From JACMQX01 sp040385105 (GTDB lineage Bacteria; Pseudomonadota; Gammaproteobacteria; Burkholderiales; Burkholderiaceae_C), in NCBI GenBank assembly GCA_040385105.1, contig JAZKHY010000004.1, forward strand, positions 62,001 to 126,000: 64,000 nucleotides of DNA, written 5' to 3'. This document shows, piece by piece, positions 32,281 through 39,830 of the stretch. Position numbers and translations under genes: made by a program. Within the stretch, counting starts at the first letter, position 1; each line of letters begins with the position of its first letter. Under the pieces are notes generated by a model. That model was not told where the DNA came from, made no database searches, and saw only the letters and a program-made list of their open reading frames with translations.

Positions 32281-32294
32281 TGCACACGTGTGCA
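32281..32294. promoter_or_regulatory. LacI-type operator, copy 1
   Basis: The perfect 14-bp palindrome TGCACACGTGTGCA lies between the stop of the acyl-CoA ligase (32310) and the start of the thiolase (32233), upstream of the thiolase operon. It is identical to the copy at 34491-34504. A central CpG with symmetric 6-bp arms is the classic form of LacI-family operators. The probable ligand is the LacI protein encoded at 37803-38855. Confidence 0.7.
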
Positions 32295-32309
32295 CGACGT
32301 GGGTGGCCA

Positions 32310-33875
32310 TCACCTCACGCCATCGCTGCGGCCGGCCCAGAACGGCTGCCTCAGCGCCTTCCTGTCCACCTTGCCGACAGGGGTGTTGGGCAACGCGCCG
32401 ATGAAGTCGACCGACTTGGGCGCCTGCACCGCGCCCTTGAGGCCGCGCACATGCGCCGCCAGCGCCTGCGCATCGGCGCTGTGCCCCTCGCGCAGCACGA
32501 CGAAGGCCTTCACCGCCTCGCCCCACACCTCGTCAGGCACACCGACCACCGCACAGGCCGCCACGGCCGGGTGGGTGGCCAGCGCATCTTCCACTTCGCG
32601 CGGGAACACGTTGAAGCCGCCGGTGATGATCATGTCCTTGATGCGGTCCACGATGTACATGAAGCCGTCGGCATCGCGCCGTGCGACGTCGCCGGTGTGC
32701 AGCCAGCCGTGCGCGAAGGTGCGGGCGGTTTCCTCCGGCCGCTTCCAGTAGCCGTCCATCACCAGCCGGCCGCGCACGCACAGCTCGCCGTCGGTGCCGT
32801 CGGCCACCTCGCGGCCCTCCGGGTCGAGCAGCGCGACCTGGATGCCCGTCATGGGCCGGCCGCAGGATGCCAGCCGCTCCGGGTGGCCCACCGGGTCGTG
32901 CTCTTCCTTGCGCAGCATGCAGATGGTGTTGGGCGACTCGGTCTGCCCGAAATGCTGCATGAACACCGGCCCGATGCGCGCCAGTGCTTCGGTCAGGCGC
33001 GCCGGCGAGATCGGCGCCGCGCCGTAGATGACGGTGGACATGCTCGGCATCTCGGCCGGGTTGCACTGCGGCCGCTGCAGCAGCGCGCCGATCATCGTCG
33101 GCACGATCCAGGTCGTGGTGATCTGGTGCAGGCGCACCGTCTGCACGAACTCGTCGGGGTCGAAGCGCGCCAGGAGGTGCACCGTGCCGCCCTTGAGCAG
33201 CGTGGGCAGCACCAGCGAACCCGCCGCATGGCTGAGCGGCGTGGCCAGCAGGATGCGGACTTCATCGGGCCACTGGTAGGAGCCCATCATCATCATGAGC
33301 TGCTGCACCATGCAGCGGTGCGGCAGCACCACGCCCTTGGGCTGGCCGGTGGTGCCGCCGGTGTAGGCAATGCGCGCGATGCCGGCCTCGGAGCCGGGCG
33401 TGCTGAAAGGCGCATCCGGCAGCGATGCCGCCTGGGCCATCAGGTCGCCGGCTGTGCGCCCGCCCAGCGGCACGATCATTTCGCAGCCGGCCTGCGTGCC
33501 AGCGGCGCGGGCCCGCTCCGCCAGCGCGTCGTCATGCACCAGGATGCGGATTTCGGCATCGGCCAGCACATGCTGCAGGTCCTGCGGGCCGGCCATCGTG
33601 TTCAGGGCGGTGACGCGCACGCCGATGACCCAGGCCGCAGCCTGGATGAAAAAGCATGCGGGGCAGTTGTGCATGAACAGCGCCAGGCCGTCGCCGGGCC
33701 GCAGGCCCCGCGCCACCAGGGTCTGCGCCAGGGTGTACACATGGCGGGAGACCTCGCGGTAGGTCCAGCTGCGGGTGCCCTGCACAAACGCGATCTTCGA
33801 GTCGCGGCCGCGCAGCGCCTCGCGCACGATGTGACCCATGGTGACGCCGCCCGCCGGCAGAAGCATGTCGTTCAT
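32310..33875 (-). CDS. AMP-forming acyl-CoA ligase
   Basis: A 521-residue ANL-superfamily ligase. The P-loop-like A3 motif is YTGGTTGQPKG; the A7/A8 region reads GWLHTGDVARRD and DRIKDMIITGGFN; the C-terminal catalytic lysine lies in TPVGKVDRKAL. It activates a carboxylic acid via an acyl-adenylate. It overlaps the upstream CMD-family gene by 4 bp (ATGA). Together they form the leftward operon controlled from 34491. Substrate class (aromatic or medium-chain acid) cannot be told from motifs alone. Confidence 0.9.
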   Translation of the reverse strand: MNDMLLPAGGVTMGHIVREALRGRDSKIAFVQGTRSWTYREVSRHVYTLAQTLVARGLRPGDGLALFMHNCPACFFIQAAAWVIGVRVTALNTMAGPQDLQHVLADAEIRILVHDDALAERARAAGTQAGCEMIVPLGGRTAGDLMAQAASLPDAPFSTPGSEAGIARIAYTGGTTGQPKGVVLPHRCMVQQLMMMMGSYQWPDEVRILLATPLSHAAGSLVLPTLLKGGTVHLLARFDPDEFVQTVRLHQITTTWIVPTMIGALLQRPQCNPAEMPSMSTVIYGAAPISPARLTEALARIGPVFMQHFGQTESPNTICMLRKEEHDPVGHPERLASCGRPMTGIQVALLDPEGREVADGTDGELCVRGRLVMDGYWKRPEETARTFAHGWLHTGDVARRDADGFMYIVDRIKDMIITGGFNVFPREVEDALATHPAVAACAVVGVPDEVWGEAVKAFVVLREGHSADAQALAAHVRGLKGAVQAPKSVDFIGALPNTPVGKVDRKALRQPFWAGRSDGVR

Positions 33876-34435
33876 GAGGCGTCCTGCACGGAAGCAAACG
33901 GGTACTGCTGCAGCACATGGCGGTGCCCGTCCTCCACCGCAATCTGCAGCGACTGCAGCAGGATGGCAACGCCGTTGTAGAAAGCCATGGTCAGTACCAG
34001 GTTGGTCAGCTTGTTGTGGTCAAAGTGCGCCCGCAGCGCCGTGAAGGTGGCATCCGAGACGGCGCGCTGCTGCACTGTCTCGCGCGCGGCGCGCAGGATC
34101 AGGCGGTCGGCTTCGGCCAGGTGGGTGGCGCGCCCGGCTGTCTCATCGCCGATGGCCAGGATGTCGCGGCTTTCAACGCCGTGCTGCAGGCTCAGCCGGA
34201 TGTGGTGGACCCACTCGTACTCGGTGCGCGTGAGGTAGCCGATCTGCAGGATCGCCAGCTCGACGTGGCGGCGCTCCAGCCCGCAATCGTTCCAGATGTA
34301 GTTGACCATCGCCTGGAATTGCCGGCTGGCGGCAGGCGCGTTGGCAAGCGCCTGCCACAGGTGGAACGGGCGGACCAGCACGTCGCGGTCCTGCGGCGCG
34401 ATGTCGGACTGTTCAAGATAGGGGATTCGGGCCAT
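33872..34435 (-). CDS. Carboxymuconolactone decarboxylase (CMD/AhpD) family protein, copy 2
   Basis: A 187-residue CMD-fold protein. The conserved helix reads TRTEYEWVHHIRLS; the cysteine seen in the copy at 11726 is replaced by Thr, leaving the E-W-x-x-H core. Peroxidase activity of the AhpD type is therefore excluded. ATG at 34435 (MARIPYLEQ) is the conserved start. It is the first gene of the leftward operon, 56 bp from the LacI-type palindrome. It probably acts on an intermediate before CoA ligation, for example as a decarboxylase or lactone-handling enzyme; this is inference. Confidence 0.82.
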   Translation of the reverse strand: MARIPYLEQSDIAPQDRDVLVRPFHLWQALANAPAASRQFQAMVNYIWNDCGLERRHVELAILQIGYLTRTEYEWVHHIRLSLQHGVESRDILAIGDETAGRATHLAEADRLILRAARETVQQRAVSDATFTALRAHFDHNKLTNLVLTMAFYNGVAILLQSLQIAVEDGHRHVLQQYPFASVQDAS

Positions 34436-34450
34436 CGGGTCTCCTGCGGT

Positions 34451-34480
34451 TTGACGATTGCGCGATTGGCAATCTAGAAT
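34451..34480 (+). promoter_or_regulatory. Rightward promoter of the kinase-enolase operon
   Basis: TTGACG (34451-34456), an 18-bp spacer and TAGAAT (34475-34480) form a good sigma-70 promoter. Transcription would begin near 34487, so the operator at 34491-34504 covers the first transcribed bases. That is the classic position for repression by blocking RNA polymerase. Confidence 0.6.
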
Positions 34481-34486
34481 GCAGCT

Positions 34487-34516
34487 ATTATGCACACGTG
34501 TGCATTTATGAATCAA
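34487..34516 (-). promoter_or_regulatory. Leftward promoter of the CMD-ligase operon
   Basis: Read on the minus strand, TTGATT (34516-34511), an 18-bp spacer and CATAAT (34492-34487) form a candidate promoter for the leftward operon. The LacI-type palindrome fills most of the spacer, so a bound repressor would exclude polymerase from this promoter as well as from the rightward one. Confidence 0.55.
34491..34504. promoter_or_regulatory. LacI-type operator, copy 2 (divergent promoter)
   Basis: The perfect palindrome TGCACACGTGTGCA (extended by one A/T pair to 34490-34505) lies midway between divergent operons. It overlaps the leftward promoter spacer and the start region of the rightward promoter. 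It is identical to the copy at 32281. As the last gene of the rightward operon encodes a LacI-family protein, autoregulation plus control of three transcription units is the simplest model. Confidence 0.75.
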
Positions 34517-34548
34517 GTAAGTGTGAATCAAGCCGGAACAGGAATGCA

Positions 34549-35568
34549 ATGGAAGCTGCAGCGCTGACACAGGAAGAAGCCACCGAACTGACGGGCGCGC
34601 TGGTTCGCATGGGCCTGGCAGCCCCGGCGGATGTCCCGCGGTACACGCCGCTGGCCGGGGGCGTCTCGTCGCTGATCGTGCGGGCGGACATTGCCGGCCG
34701 CAGCGTCTGCATCAAGCGCGCCCTGGCCAAGCTCAAGGTGGCCAGCGACTGGAGCGCGCCAGTGGAGCGCAGCGATGCCGAGGCCGCCTGGCTGCGCGCC
34801 GCGGCCGCCATCGTGCCCGGCGCGGTGCCGCAGGTGCTCGGCCAGGACGCCGTGACGCGTGCCTTTGCCATGGACTACCTCGAGCCTGCGGCCAACCCGG
34901 TCTGGAAAACGCAATTGCTCGCAGGCAAGGCCGACACTGCTACGGCCGCCGCCGTGGCCGGTGGCCTTGTGGCCATCCACAATGCCACGGCGCTGCGGCC
35001 TGATGTGGCGGCGGCGTTTCCGAACCATGTGAATTTTTCGGCGCTGCGGCTTGAGCCTTACTTCGCAGCAGCAGCGGCTGCGCACCCTGCGCATGCCGCC
35101 GTGCTGCACAGCCTCATCGCGCGGACCGGCGGCAACCGCCTGGCGCTGATCCATGGCGACGTGAGCCCCAAGAACATCCTGGTCGGCGCGCAGGGGCCGG
35201 TGCTGGTGGATGCCGAGTGCGCCACCTTTGGCGACCCGGCGTTTGACGCCGCTTTCTGCCTGAACCACCTGCTGCTCAAGTGCGTCTGGCGGCCGGAGGC
35301 GAAGGCCGGCTACCTTGCCTGCTACGACGCATTCGTGCAGACCTACCTGGCCGCCGTGCAATGGGAGCCGCCCGCCGGCATCGAGCAGCGCATCAGCACC
35401 CTGCTGCCGGCGCTGCTCCTGGCCCGCATCGACGGCAAGTCACCCGTCGAATACATCACCACCGCCAAAGACCGCAGTGCGGTGCGCGGCTTCGCGCTCG
35501 AATCACTCCACAAGCCCGCCGATACGCTGACGGGCCTGCGCAACAACTGGAACAATCAGCTCCCATGA
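34549..35568 (+). CDS. APH/choline-kinase-family small-molecule kinase
   Basis: A 339-residue protein-kinase-like phosphotransferase. The catalytic loop reads LIHGDVSPKNILV (H-x-D-x4-N), followed by a metal-binding VDAECATFGDPAFD segment. The N-lobe contains the ATP-binding lysine region SVCIKRAL. ATG at 34549 (MEAAALTQ) is chosen; an upstream in-frame start would lie on top of the operator. The 3' end overlaps the enolase-like gene by 4 bp. Family members phosphorylate alcohols such as choline, homoserine, methylthioribose or aminoglycosides. The operon suggests a hydroxy-acid substrate whose phosphate is then handled by the enolase homologue. Confidence 0.85.
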   Translation: MEAAALTQEEATELTGALVRMGLAAPADVPRYTPLAGGVSSLIVRADIAGRSVCIKRALAKLKVASDWSAPVERSDAEAAWLRAAAAIVPGAVPQVLGQDAVTRAFAMDYLEPAANPVWKTQLLAGKADTATAAAVAGGLVAIHNATALRPDVAAAFPNHVNFSALRLEPYFAAAAAAHPAHAAVLHSLIARTGGNRLALIHGDVSPKNILVGAQGPVLVDAECATFGDPAFDAAFCLNHLLLKCVWRPEAKAGYLACYDAFVQTYLAAVQWEPPAGIEQRISTLLPALLLARIDGKSPVEYITTAKDRSAVRGFALESLHKPADTLTGLRNNWNNQLP

Positions 35569-36848
35569 ACCAATCCACCCACATCAGCAGGATCATCGGC
35601 CGCCGCATCTGGGACTCGCGCGGCCGGCCCACCGTCGAGGCCGAAGTCCACCTGGAAGGCGGTGCCATCGGGCGCGGCATCGCACCGGCCGGCGCCTCGC
35701 GCGGCAGCTACGAAGCCATTGACCTGCGGGACGGCGGGGCCGCCCTGGGCGGCTTTGGCGTGAGCAAGGCCGTGGCCGGCATCAACGGCACCATCGCTGC
35801 CGGGCTGCGCGGGCTTGACGCGCTGGACCAGGCGGCGGTTGACCAGCGCCTCATCGCGCTGGACGGCACACCCAACAAGGCCTCGCTGGGCGGCAACGCC
35901 ACGATTGCCGTCTCGATGGCGGTGCTCAACGCCGCCGCAGCCGCCGCGCAGCTGCCGCTGTGGCGCTACCTGGCGCAGGGGCGCGCAGTCCGCATGCCGC
36001 TGCCTGAAGTGCAGATCTTCGGCGGCGGCGCACATGCGGGCCGGCGCATCGACATCCAGGACCTGCTGATCATGCCGGTGGGCGCGCAGAGCTTTGACGA
36101 GGCGCTGGTGATGGTGGCCGAGGTGTACCGTGCAGCCGGCGAGCTGATGACCGGCCTGGGGCGCCAGGCCGGCGTCGCCGATGAAGGCGGCTGGTGGCCG
36201 GACTTCCGCTCCAATGAGGAGGCACTGGAGATGCTGGTGCGCTCCATCGAGGGCGCGGGCTACCGCAACGGCGAAGTCGTGATCTCGCTGGACATCGCGG
36301 CTTCGGAGTTCTGCGAGAACGGGCGCTACAAGCTGGCGCTGGACGGACGGGAGTACGACACCGATGGCTGGCTGGAGGTGCTGGAGGGCTGGGTCAACCG
36401 CTACCCCATCCTCTCTCTGGAAGACCCGGTGGCCGAGGACGACACACGCGGCATGCAGGCCATCACCCGCGCGCTTGGCGCCCGTGTGCAGCTGATCGGC
36501 GACGACTACCTGGTCACCAATGCGCAGCGGGTGCGCGATGCGGCAAAGGGCGGCGCCTGCAATGCGGTGCTGATCAAGCCCAACCAGGCCGGCACCATCA
36601 CCGAGACCTACGAGGCCGTCAAGGCCGCGCGCGAACTCGGCTGGGGCATGATCGTCTCGGCGCGCTCCGGCGAAACCGAAGACGTCACCATCATGCACCT
36701 GGCCACTGGTTGGGACACCGGGCAGTTCAAGGTTGGCTCGTTCGCGCGGTCGGAGCGCATGGCCAAGTGGAACGAGGGCGTGCGCATCGAATCGTCCATG
36801 GGTGCCGTCGCAACCTTCGCCGGGCGGGCCGCCCTGCCCCTCAAATAA
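35565..36848 (+). CDS. Enolase homologue with altered active site
   Basis: 427 residues, full-length enolase fold (start IGRRIWDSRGRPTVEAEVHL). By alignment to yeast enolase, metal ligands Asp243, Glu286 and Asp313 are kept, as are the catalytic base Lys338 (K345), Glu207 (E211), His157 (H159), phosphate-binding Arg367/Ser368 and Lys389 (K396). But yeast His373 is Ala366 (SARSGE for SHRSGE), E168 is Asp166, and the mobile loop reads PAGASRG (41-47) instead of PSGASTG. It should still bind Mg2+ and a phosphate and abstract a proton, but on a substrate other than 2-phosphoglycerate. It is coupled to the upstream kinase (ATGA overlap). A housekeeping glycolytic role is unlikely. Confidence 0.85.
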   Translation: MNQSTHISRIIGRRIWDSRGRPTVEAEVHLEGGAIGRGIAPAGASRGSYEAIDLRDGGAALGGFGVSKAVAGINGTIAAGLRGLDALDQAAVDQRLIALDGTPNKASLGGNATIAVSMAVLNAAAAAAQLPLWRYLAQGRAVRMPLPEVQIFGGGAHAGRRIDIQDLLIMPVGAQSFDEALVMVAEVYRAAGELMTGLGRQAGVADEGGWWPDFRSNEEALEMLVRSIEGAGYRNGEVVISLDIAASEFCENGRYKLALDGREYDTDGWLEVLEGWVNRYPILSLEDPVAEDDTRGMQAITRALGARVQLIGDDYLVTNAQRVRDAAKGGACNAVLIKPNQAGTITETYEAVKAARELGWGMIVSARSGETEDVTIMHLATGWDTGQFKVGSFARSERMAKWNEGVRIESSMGAVATFAGRAALPLK

Positions 36849-36858
36849 TGCGCAGTGC

Positions 36859-37806
36859 ATGAAAGCCGTCCTCCAGTACCGGGCCAGCCCCGGCTTCACG
36901 GCCAGCCTCACCGCACTCGCGCCGCCGTGGCTTTCCATCACCATCGTCGATGAGTCCGACACCGCCGCCTTCGCGCGCGAGATGCAGGATGCCGACGTGC
37001 TGCTGCATGTGCTGGAGCCGGTGACCGACGCCGTGATGGCCGGCGCGCCGCGCCTGCAGCTCATCCAGAAAATCGGCGTCGGCGTCAACACCATCGACCT
37101 GGCCGCCGCCGCGCGACGCGGCATCAAGGTGGCCAACATGCCCGGCACCAACAGCCAGGCCGTGGCCGAACTCACGCTGACGCTGATGCTGGGCGTGCTG
37201 CGCCGCGTGACCTGGCTGGACGCCCGCACCCGAGAAGGCCAGGGCTGGCGGCTTCCGCTTGATGCGATGGACACCGTGGGTGAAATTGCCGGCTCGACGA
37301 TCGGCCTGGTCGGCTTCGGCGAAGTTCCCGCGCGGCTCACGCCGGTGCTGCAGGCACTCGGCGCGCGCGTCGTCTATACGGCACGCTCCGCACGCGAAGG
37401 CACCCCGGCGGAGCGCCTGCCGCTGGCCGGGTTGCTGGCTGCGTCCGACATCGTGTCGCTGCACCTGCCGCTGTCGGACGAGACCCGCCACATGATCAAC
37501 GCCCAGGCACTGGCCCGCATGAAGCCGGGCAGCATCCTCATCAACACCGCGCGCGGCGGCCTGGTGGACGAGCAGGCTCTCGCTGCCGCGCTGCGTGACG
37601 GGCGGCTGGCCGGCGCCGGGCTGGACGTCATGGGAACCGAGCCCTTGCCCGCAGACAGCCCGCTGTGCGGCCTGCCCAATGTGATCCTCACGCCGCATGT
37701 CGCCTGGCTCACGCCGCAGACCCTGCGCCGCAGCATCGGTGTGGCCATCAGCAACTGCGCGAGGCTGGCGGCGGGAGAGGCGCTGGCCCACCAGGTCGTG
37801 CCATGA
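36859..37806 (+). CDS. D-2-hydroxyacid dehydrogenase family protein
   Basis: A 315-residue NAD(P)-dependent enzyme of the D-isomer-specific 2-hydroxyacid dehydrogenase family (phosphoglycerate/glyoxylate reductase type). The cofactor loop reads GLVGFGEVPARL, with Val-Pro in place of the usual I/V-G. Catalytic residues are in NTARGG (Arg), the GTEP segment (Glu) and TPHVAW (His). ATG at 36859 (MKAVLQY) starts 10 bp after the enolase-like gene. It would interconvert a 2-keto acid and D-2-hydroxy acid at the end, or start, of the phosphorylated pathway. It overlaps the lacI-type gene by 4 bp. Confidence 0.87.
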   Translation: MKAVLQYRASPGFTASLTALAPPWLSITIVDESDTAAFAREMQDADVLLHVLEPVTDAVMAGAPRLQLIQKIGVGVNTIDLAAAARRGIKVANMPGTNSQAVAELTLTLMLGVLRRVTWLDARTREGQGWRLPLDAMDTVGEIAGSTIGLVGFGEVPARLTPVLQALGARVVYTARSAREGTPAERLPLAGLLAASDIVSLHLPLSDETRHMINAQALARMKPGSILINTARGGLVDEQALAAALRDGRLAGAGLDVMGTEPLPADSPLCGLPNVILTPHVAWLTPQTLRRSIGVAISNCARLAAGEALAHQVVP

Positions 37807-38855
37807 AGGAAACAGCGGCGGTCACCATCCGCGACATTGCCGCCCACCTCGGCATCTCGCACACGACCGTCTCGCGCGCCCTGGCGGGCCACCCGAAGAT
37901 CAACAGCCTGACCAAGGCCCGCGTGCGCGCCGCCGCCGACGCGATGGGCTATGTGGCCAACGCATCCGCACGCACCATCCGCAACTCGCGCAGCCTGCTG
38001 GTGGGGCTGGTCATCCCGGACATCCAGAACGACTTCTATGCCTCGGTGGCCAAGCGCGTGGCCGACATGCTGGCGGCCAAGGGCTACCAGCTCGCGCTGT
38101 CGGTGACGGAGGACGACCCCGAGCGCGAAATGCGCGACGTGCGCGCGATGCTGGAAGCGCGCGCCGCCGGCGTGATCGTCACGCTGACCAGCGCGCCCCG
38201 CAAGGAGACGCTGGCCATGCTGCGCCAGGTGCGCACCGTGCAGCTGGTGCGGCGCCAGGCGGAACTGGAGACGGATGCCGTCACCATCGACGACCAGAGC
38301 GGCACCCATGCCGCCACACACCACCTCGTCCAGTACGGCCACCAGTCCATCGCCTACATCGGCACCACCACCGCAATGAGTTCAGGCCGCGCCCGGCTGG
38401 AAGGTTTTACCCAGGCCATGACGCAGGCCGGGCTGGATGCCGGCACCCACTGGCTCGGCCCGCCGCGCCCGGAGTTCGCGCGCCAGGCCATCAGCCTGAT
38501 GCTGCGCATGAAGCAACGCCCGACCGGTCTTGTGCTCGGCAGTTCGGAGCTCACGCTCGGCGCGCTGCAGGGACTGCAGGCCGGCGGCATCAGCTACCCG
38601 CAGCAGATTTCACTCGTCGGCTATGGTGACCCGCCCTGGTTCAGCCTGGTGGGCGGCGGCATCACCACCGTGAGCCTGCCGGTGGCCGACGTCGCGGCGA
38701 CGACGACTGGCCTTGTGCTGGGCGACCTGCATGAAGCAGATGCAGGTACCGGGCAGGAAGCGCAAACCACCGTCTCTGCCTTGAGCATCCGCCCTTCGCT
38801 GGTGCTGCGCGGGTCAACACAGCTGCACCAGGTGCCAAAAAAGCCCCGCGCCTGA
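37803..38855 (+). CDS. LacI-family transcriptional regulator
   Basis: A 350-residue repressor-type protein. The N-terminal HTH reads VTIRDIAAHLGISHTTVSRAL (8-28), followed by the hinge helix ANASARTIRNSRS and a periplasmic-binding-protein-like effector domain from about residue 62 (VGLVIPDIQNDFY). ATG at 37803 overlaps the stop of the dehydrogenase gene. As the last gene of the operon transcribed from 34451, it would repress its own synthesis through TGCACACGTGTGCA. The effector is probably a pathway acid or phosphorylated intermediate. Confidence 0.92.
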   Translation: MKETAAVTIRDIAAHLGISHTTVSRALAGHPKINSLTKARVRAAADAMGYVANASARTIRNSRSLLVGLVIPDIQNDFYASVAKRVADMLAAKGYQLALSVTEDDPEREMRDVRAMLEARAAGVIVTLTSAPRKETLAMLRQVRTVQLVRRQAELETDAVTIDDQSGTHAATHHLVQYGHQSIAYIGTTTAMSSGRARLEGFTQAMTQAGLDAGTHWLGPPRPEFARQAISLMLRMKQRPTGLVLGSSELTLGALQGLQAGGISYPQQISLVGYGDPPWFSLVGGGITTVSLPVADVAATTTGLVLGDLHEADAGTGQEAQTTVSALSIRPSLVLRGSTQLHQVPKKPRA

Positions 38856-38888
38856 GATTGGCGTCCCGCAGCCACGCGTGCCGCCGGC

Positions 38889-39830
38889 TCACCGCGCCAG
38901 CGCCAGCGCGAGCCTCGCCCCCACCTCCGCGTTGTGCTTGACCAGCGCGATGTTGGTGGCCAGGCTCCGGCCTTCCGTCAGTGCCTTGATGCGCGCCAGC
39001 AGGTAGGGCGTCACGCCCTTGCCAGTGAGCCCCTGCGCGGCGGCTTCTGCGAGCGCGAGCCGGGTGAATGCATCGATCTCATCGCGCGGCATGGCTGCGG
39101 CTTCCGGCACCGGCGTGCTCAACACCACACCTCCCGCCAGCCCCAGGCTCCACTTGGCGCGGATGAAGCGCGCCTGGTCCGCCGCATCGTCATAGCGGTA
39201 GTCGGCAGGGAAGCCGCTGTCGCGGGTGTAGAACGCAGCGAAGTTGTCCTGCCCGCAGCTGAGCACCGGCACGCCGTGGGTTTCCAGGTATTCCAGCGTG
39301 AGGCCGATGTCCAGGACCGACTTGGCACCCGCACACACCACGGCCACAGAGGTCCTGGCCAGCTCCTGCAGATCGGCCGAGATGTCGAAGGTCTCCTGCG
39401 CACCGCGGTGCACGCCGCCGATGCCGCCGGTGACAAAGACTTCAATACCAGCCAGTTCCGCGCAGATCATCGTGCCCGCCACGGTGGTGGCGCCAAGGCC
39501 GCCGCCGGCCAGCAGGGCCGGCAGGTCACGGCGGCTGGCCTTGACCGCAACGCCGCTGCGGCCGAGGAACTCCAGCTCGTCGTCTGACAGGCCGATGCGG
39601 ATCTTGCCGCCGAGGATCGCGATGGTCGCGGGTTCGGCGCCCATGGCGCGGATGATGGACTCCACCTCCCGCGCCGTCTGCACGTTCTGCGGATACGGCA
39701 TGCCATGCGCAATGATGGTGGACTCCAGCGCGACGAGGGGCCGGCCGGCAGCCCTGGCAGCGGCCACGGGTGCGCTGAAGGCCAGCCAGTCGCGGCCTGC
39801 GTTGGCCGTCATCCCTGCACCCGGCGTCAA
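38889..39830 (-). CDS. psuG: Pseudouridine-5'-phosphate glycosidase
   Basis: A 313-residue PsuG homologue, which reversibly splits pseudouridine 5'-phosphate into uracil and ribose 5-phosphate. Family motifs are clear: ALESTIIAHGMPYPQN near the start, GGIGGVHRGA, and CAGAKSVLDIG, which contains the catalytic lysine. PsuG is usually paired with the PfkB-type kinase PsuK; no PfkB kinase is adjacent here, and the APH-type kinase at 34549 is unrelated in fold. It is instead downstream of, and overlaps by 4 bp, an S41 protease gene. The convergent LacI operon ends 33 bp away. Confidence 0.9.
   Translation of the reverse strand: MTPGAGMTANAGRDWLAFSAPVAAARAAGRPLVALESTIIAHGMPYPQNVQTAREVESIIRAMGAEPATIAILGGKIRIGLSDDELEFLGRSGVAVKASRRDLPALLAGGGLGATTVAGTMICAELAGIEVFVTGGIGGVHRGAQETFDISADLQELARTSVAVVCAGAKSVLDIGLTLEYLETHGVPVLSCGQDNFAAFYTRDSGFPADYRYDDAADQARFIRAKWSLGLAGGVVLSTPVPEAAAMPRDEIDAFTRLALAEAAAQGLTGKGVTPYLLARIKALTEGRSLATNIALVKHNAEVGARLALALAR

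Noticed and set aside
34549..35568. Treating the kinase as an aminoglycoside resistance gene
   Set aside because: It has only general APH-fold motifs; it lies in a regulated catabolic operon with no resistance context.
35565..36848. Calling this gene the housekeeping glycolytic enolase
   Set aside because: Key active-site changes (Ala366, Asp166, altered loop) and a catabolic LacI operon argue against it.
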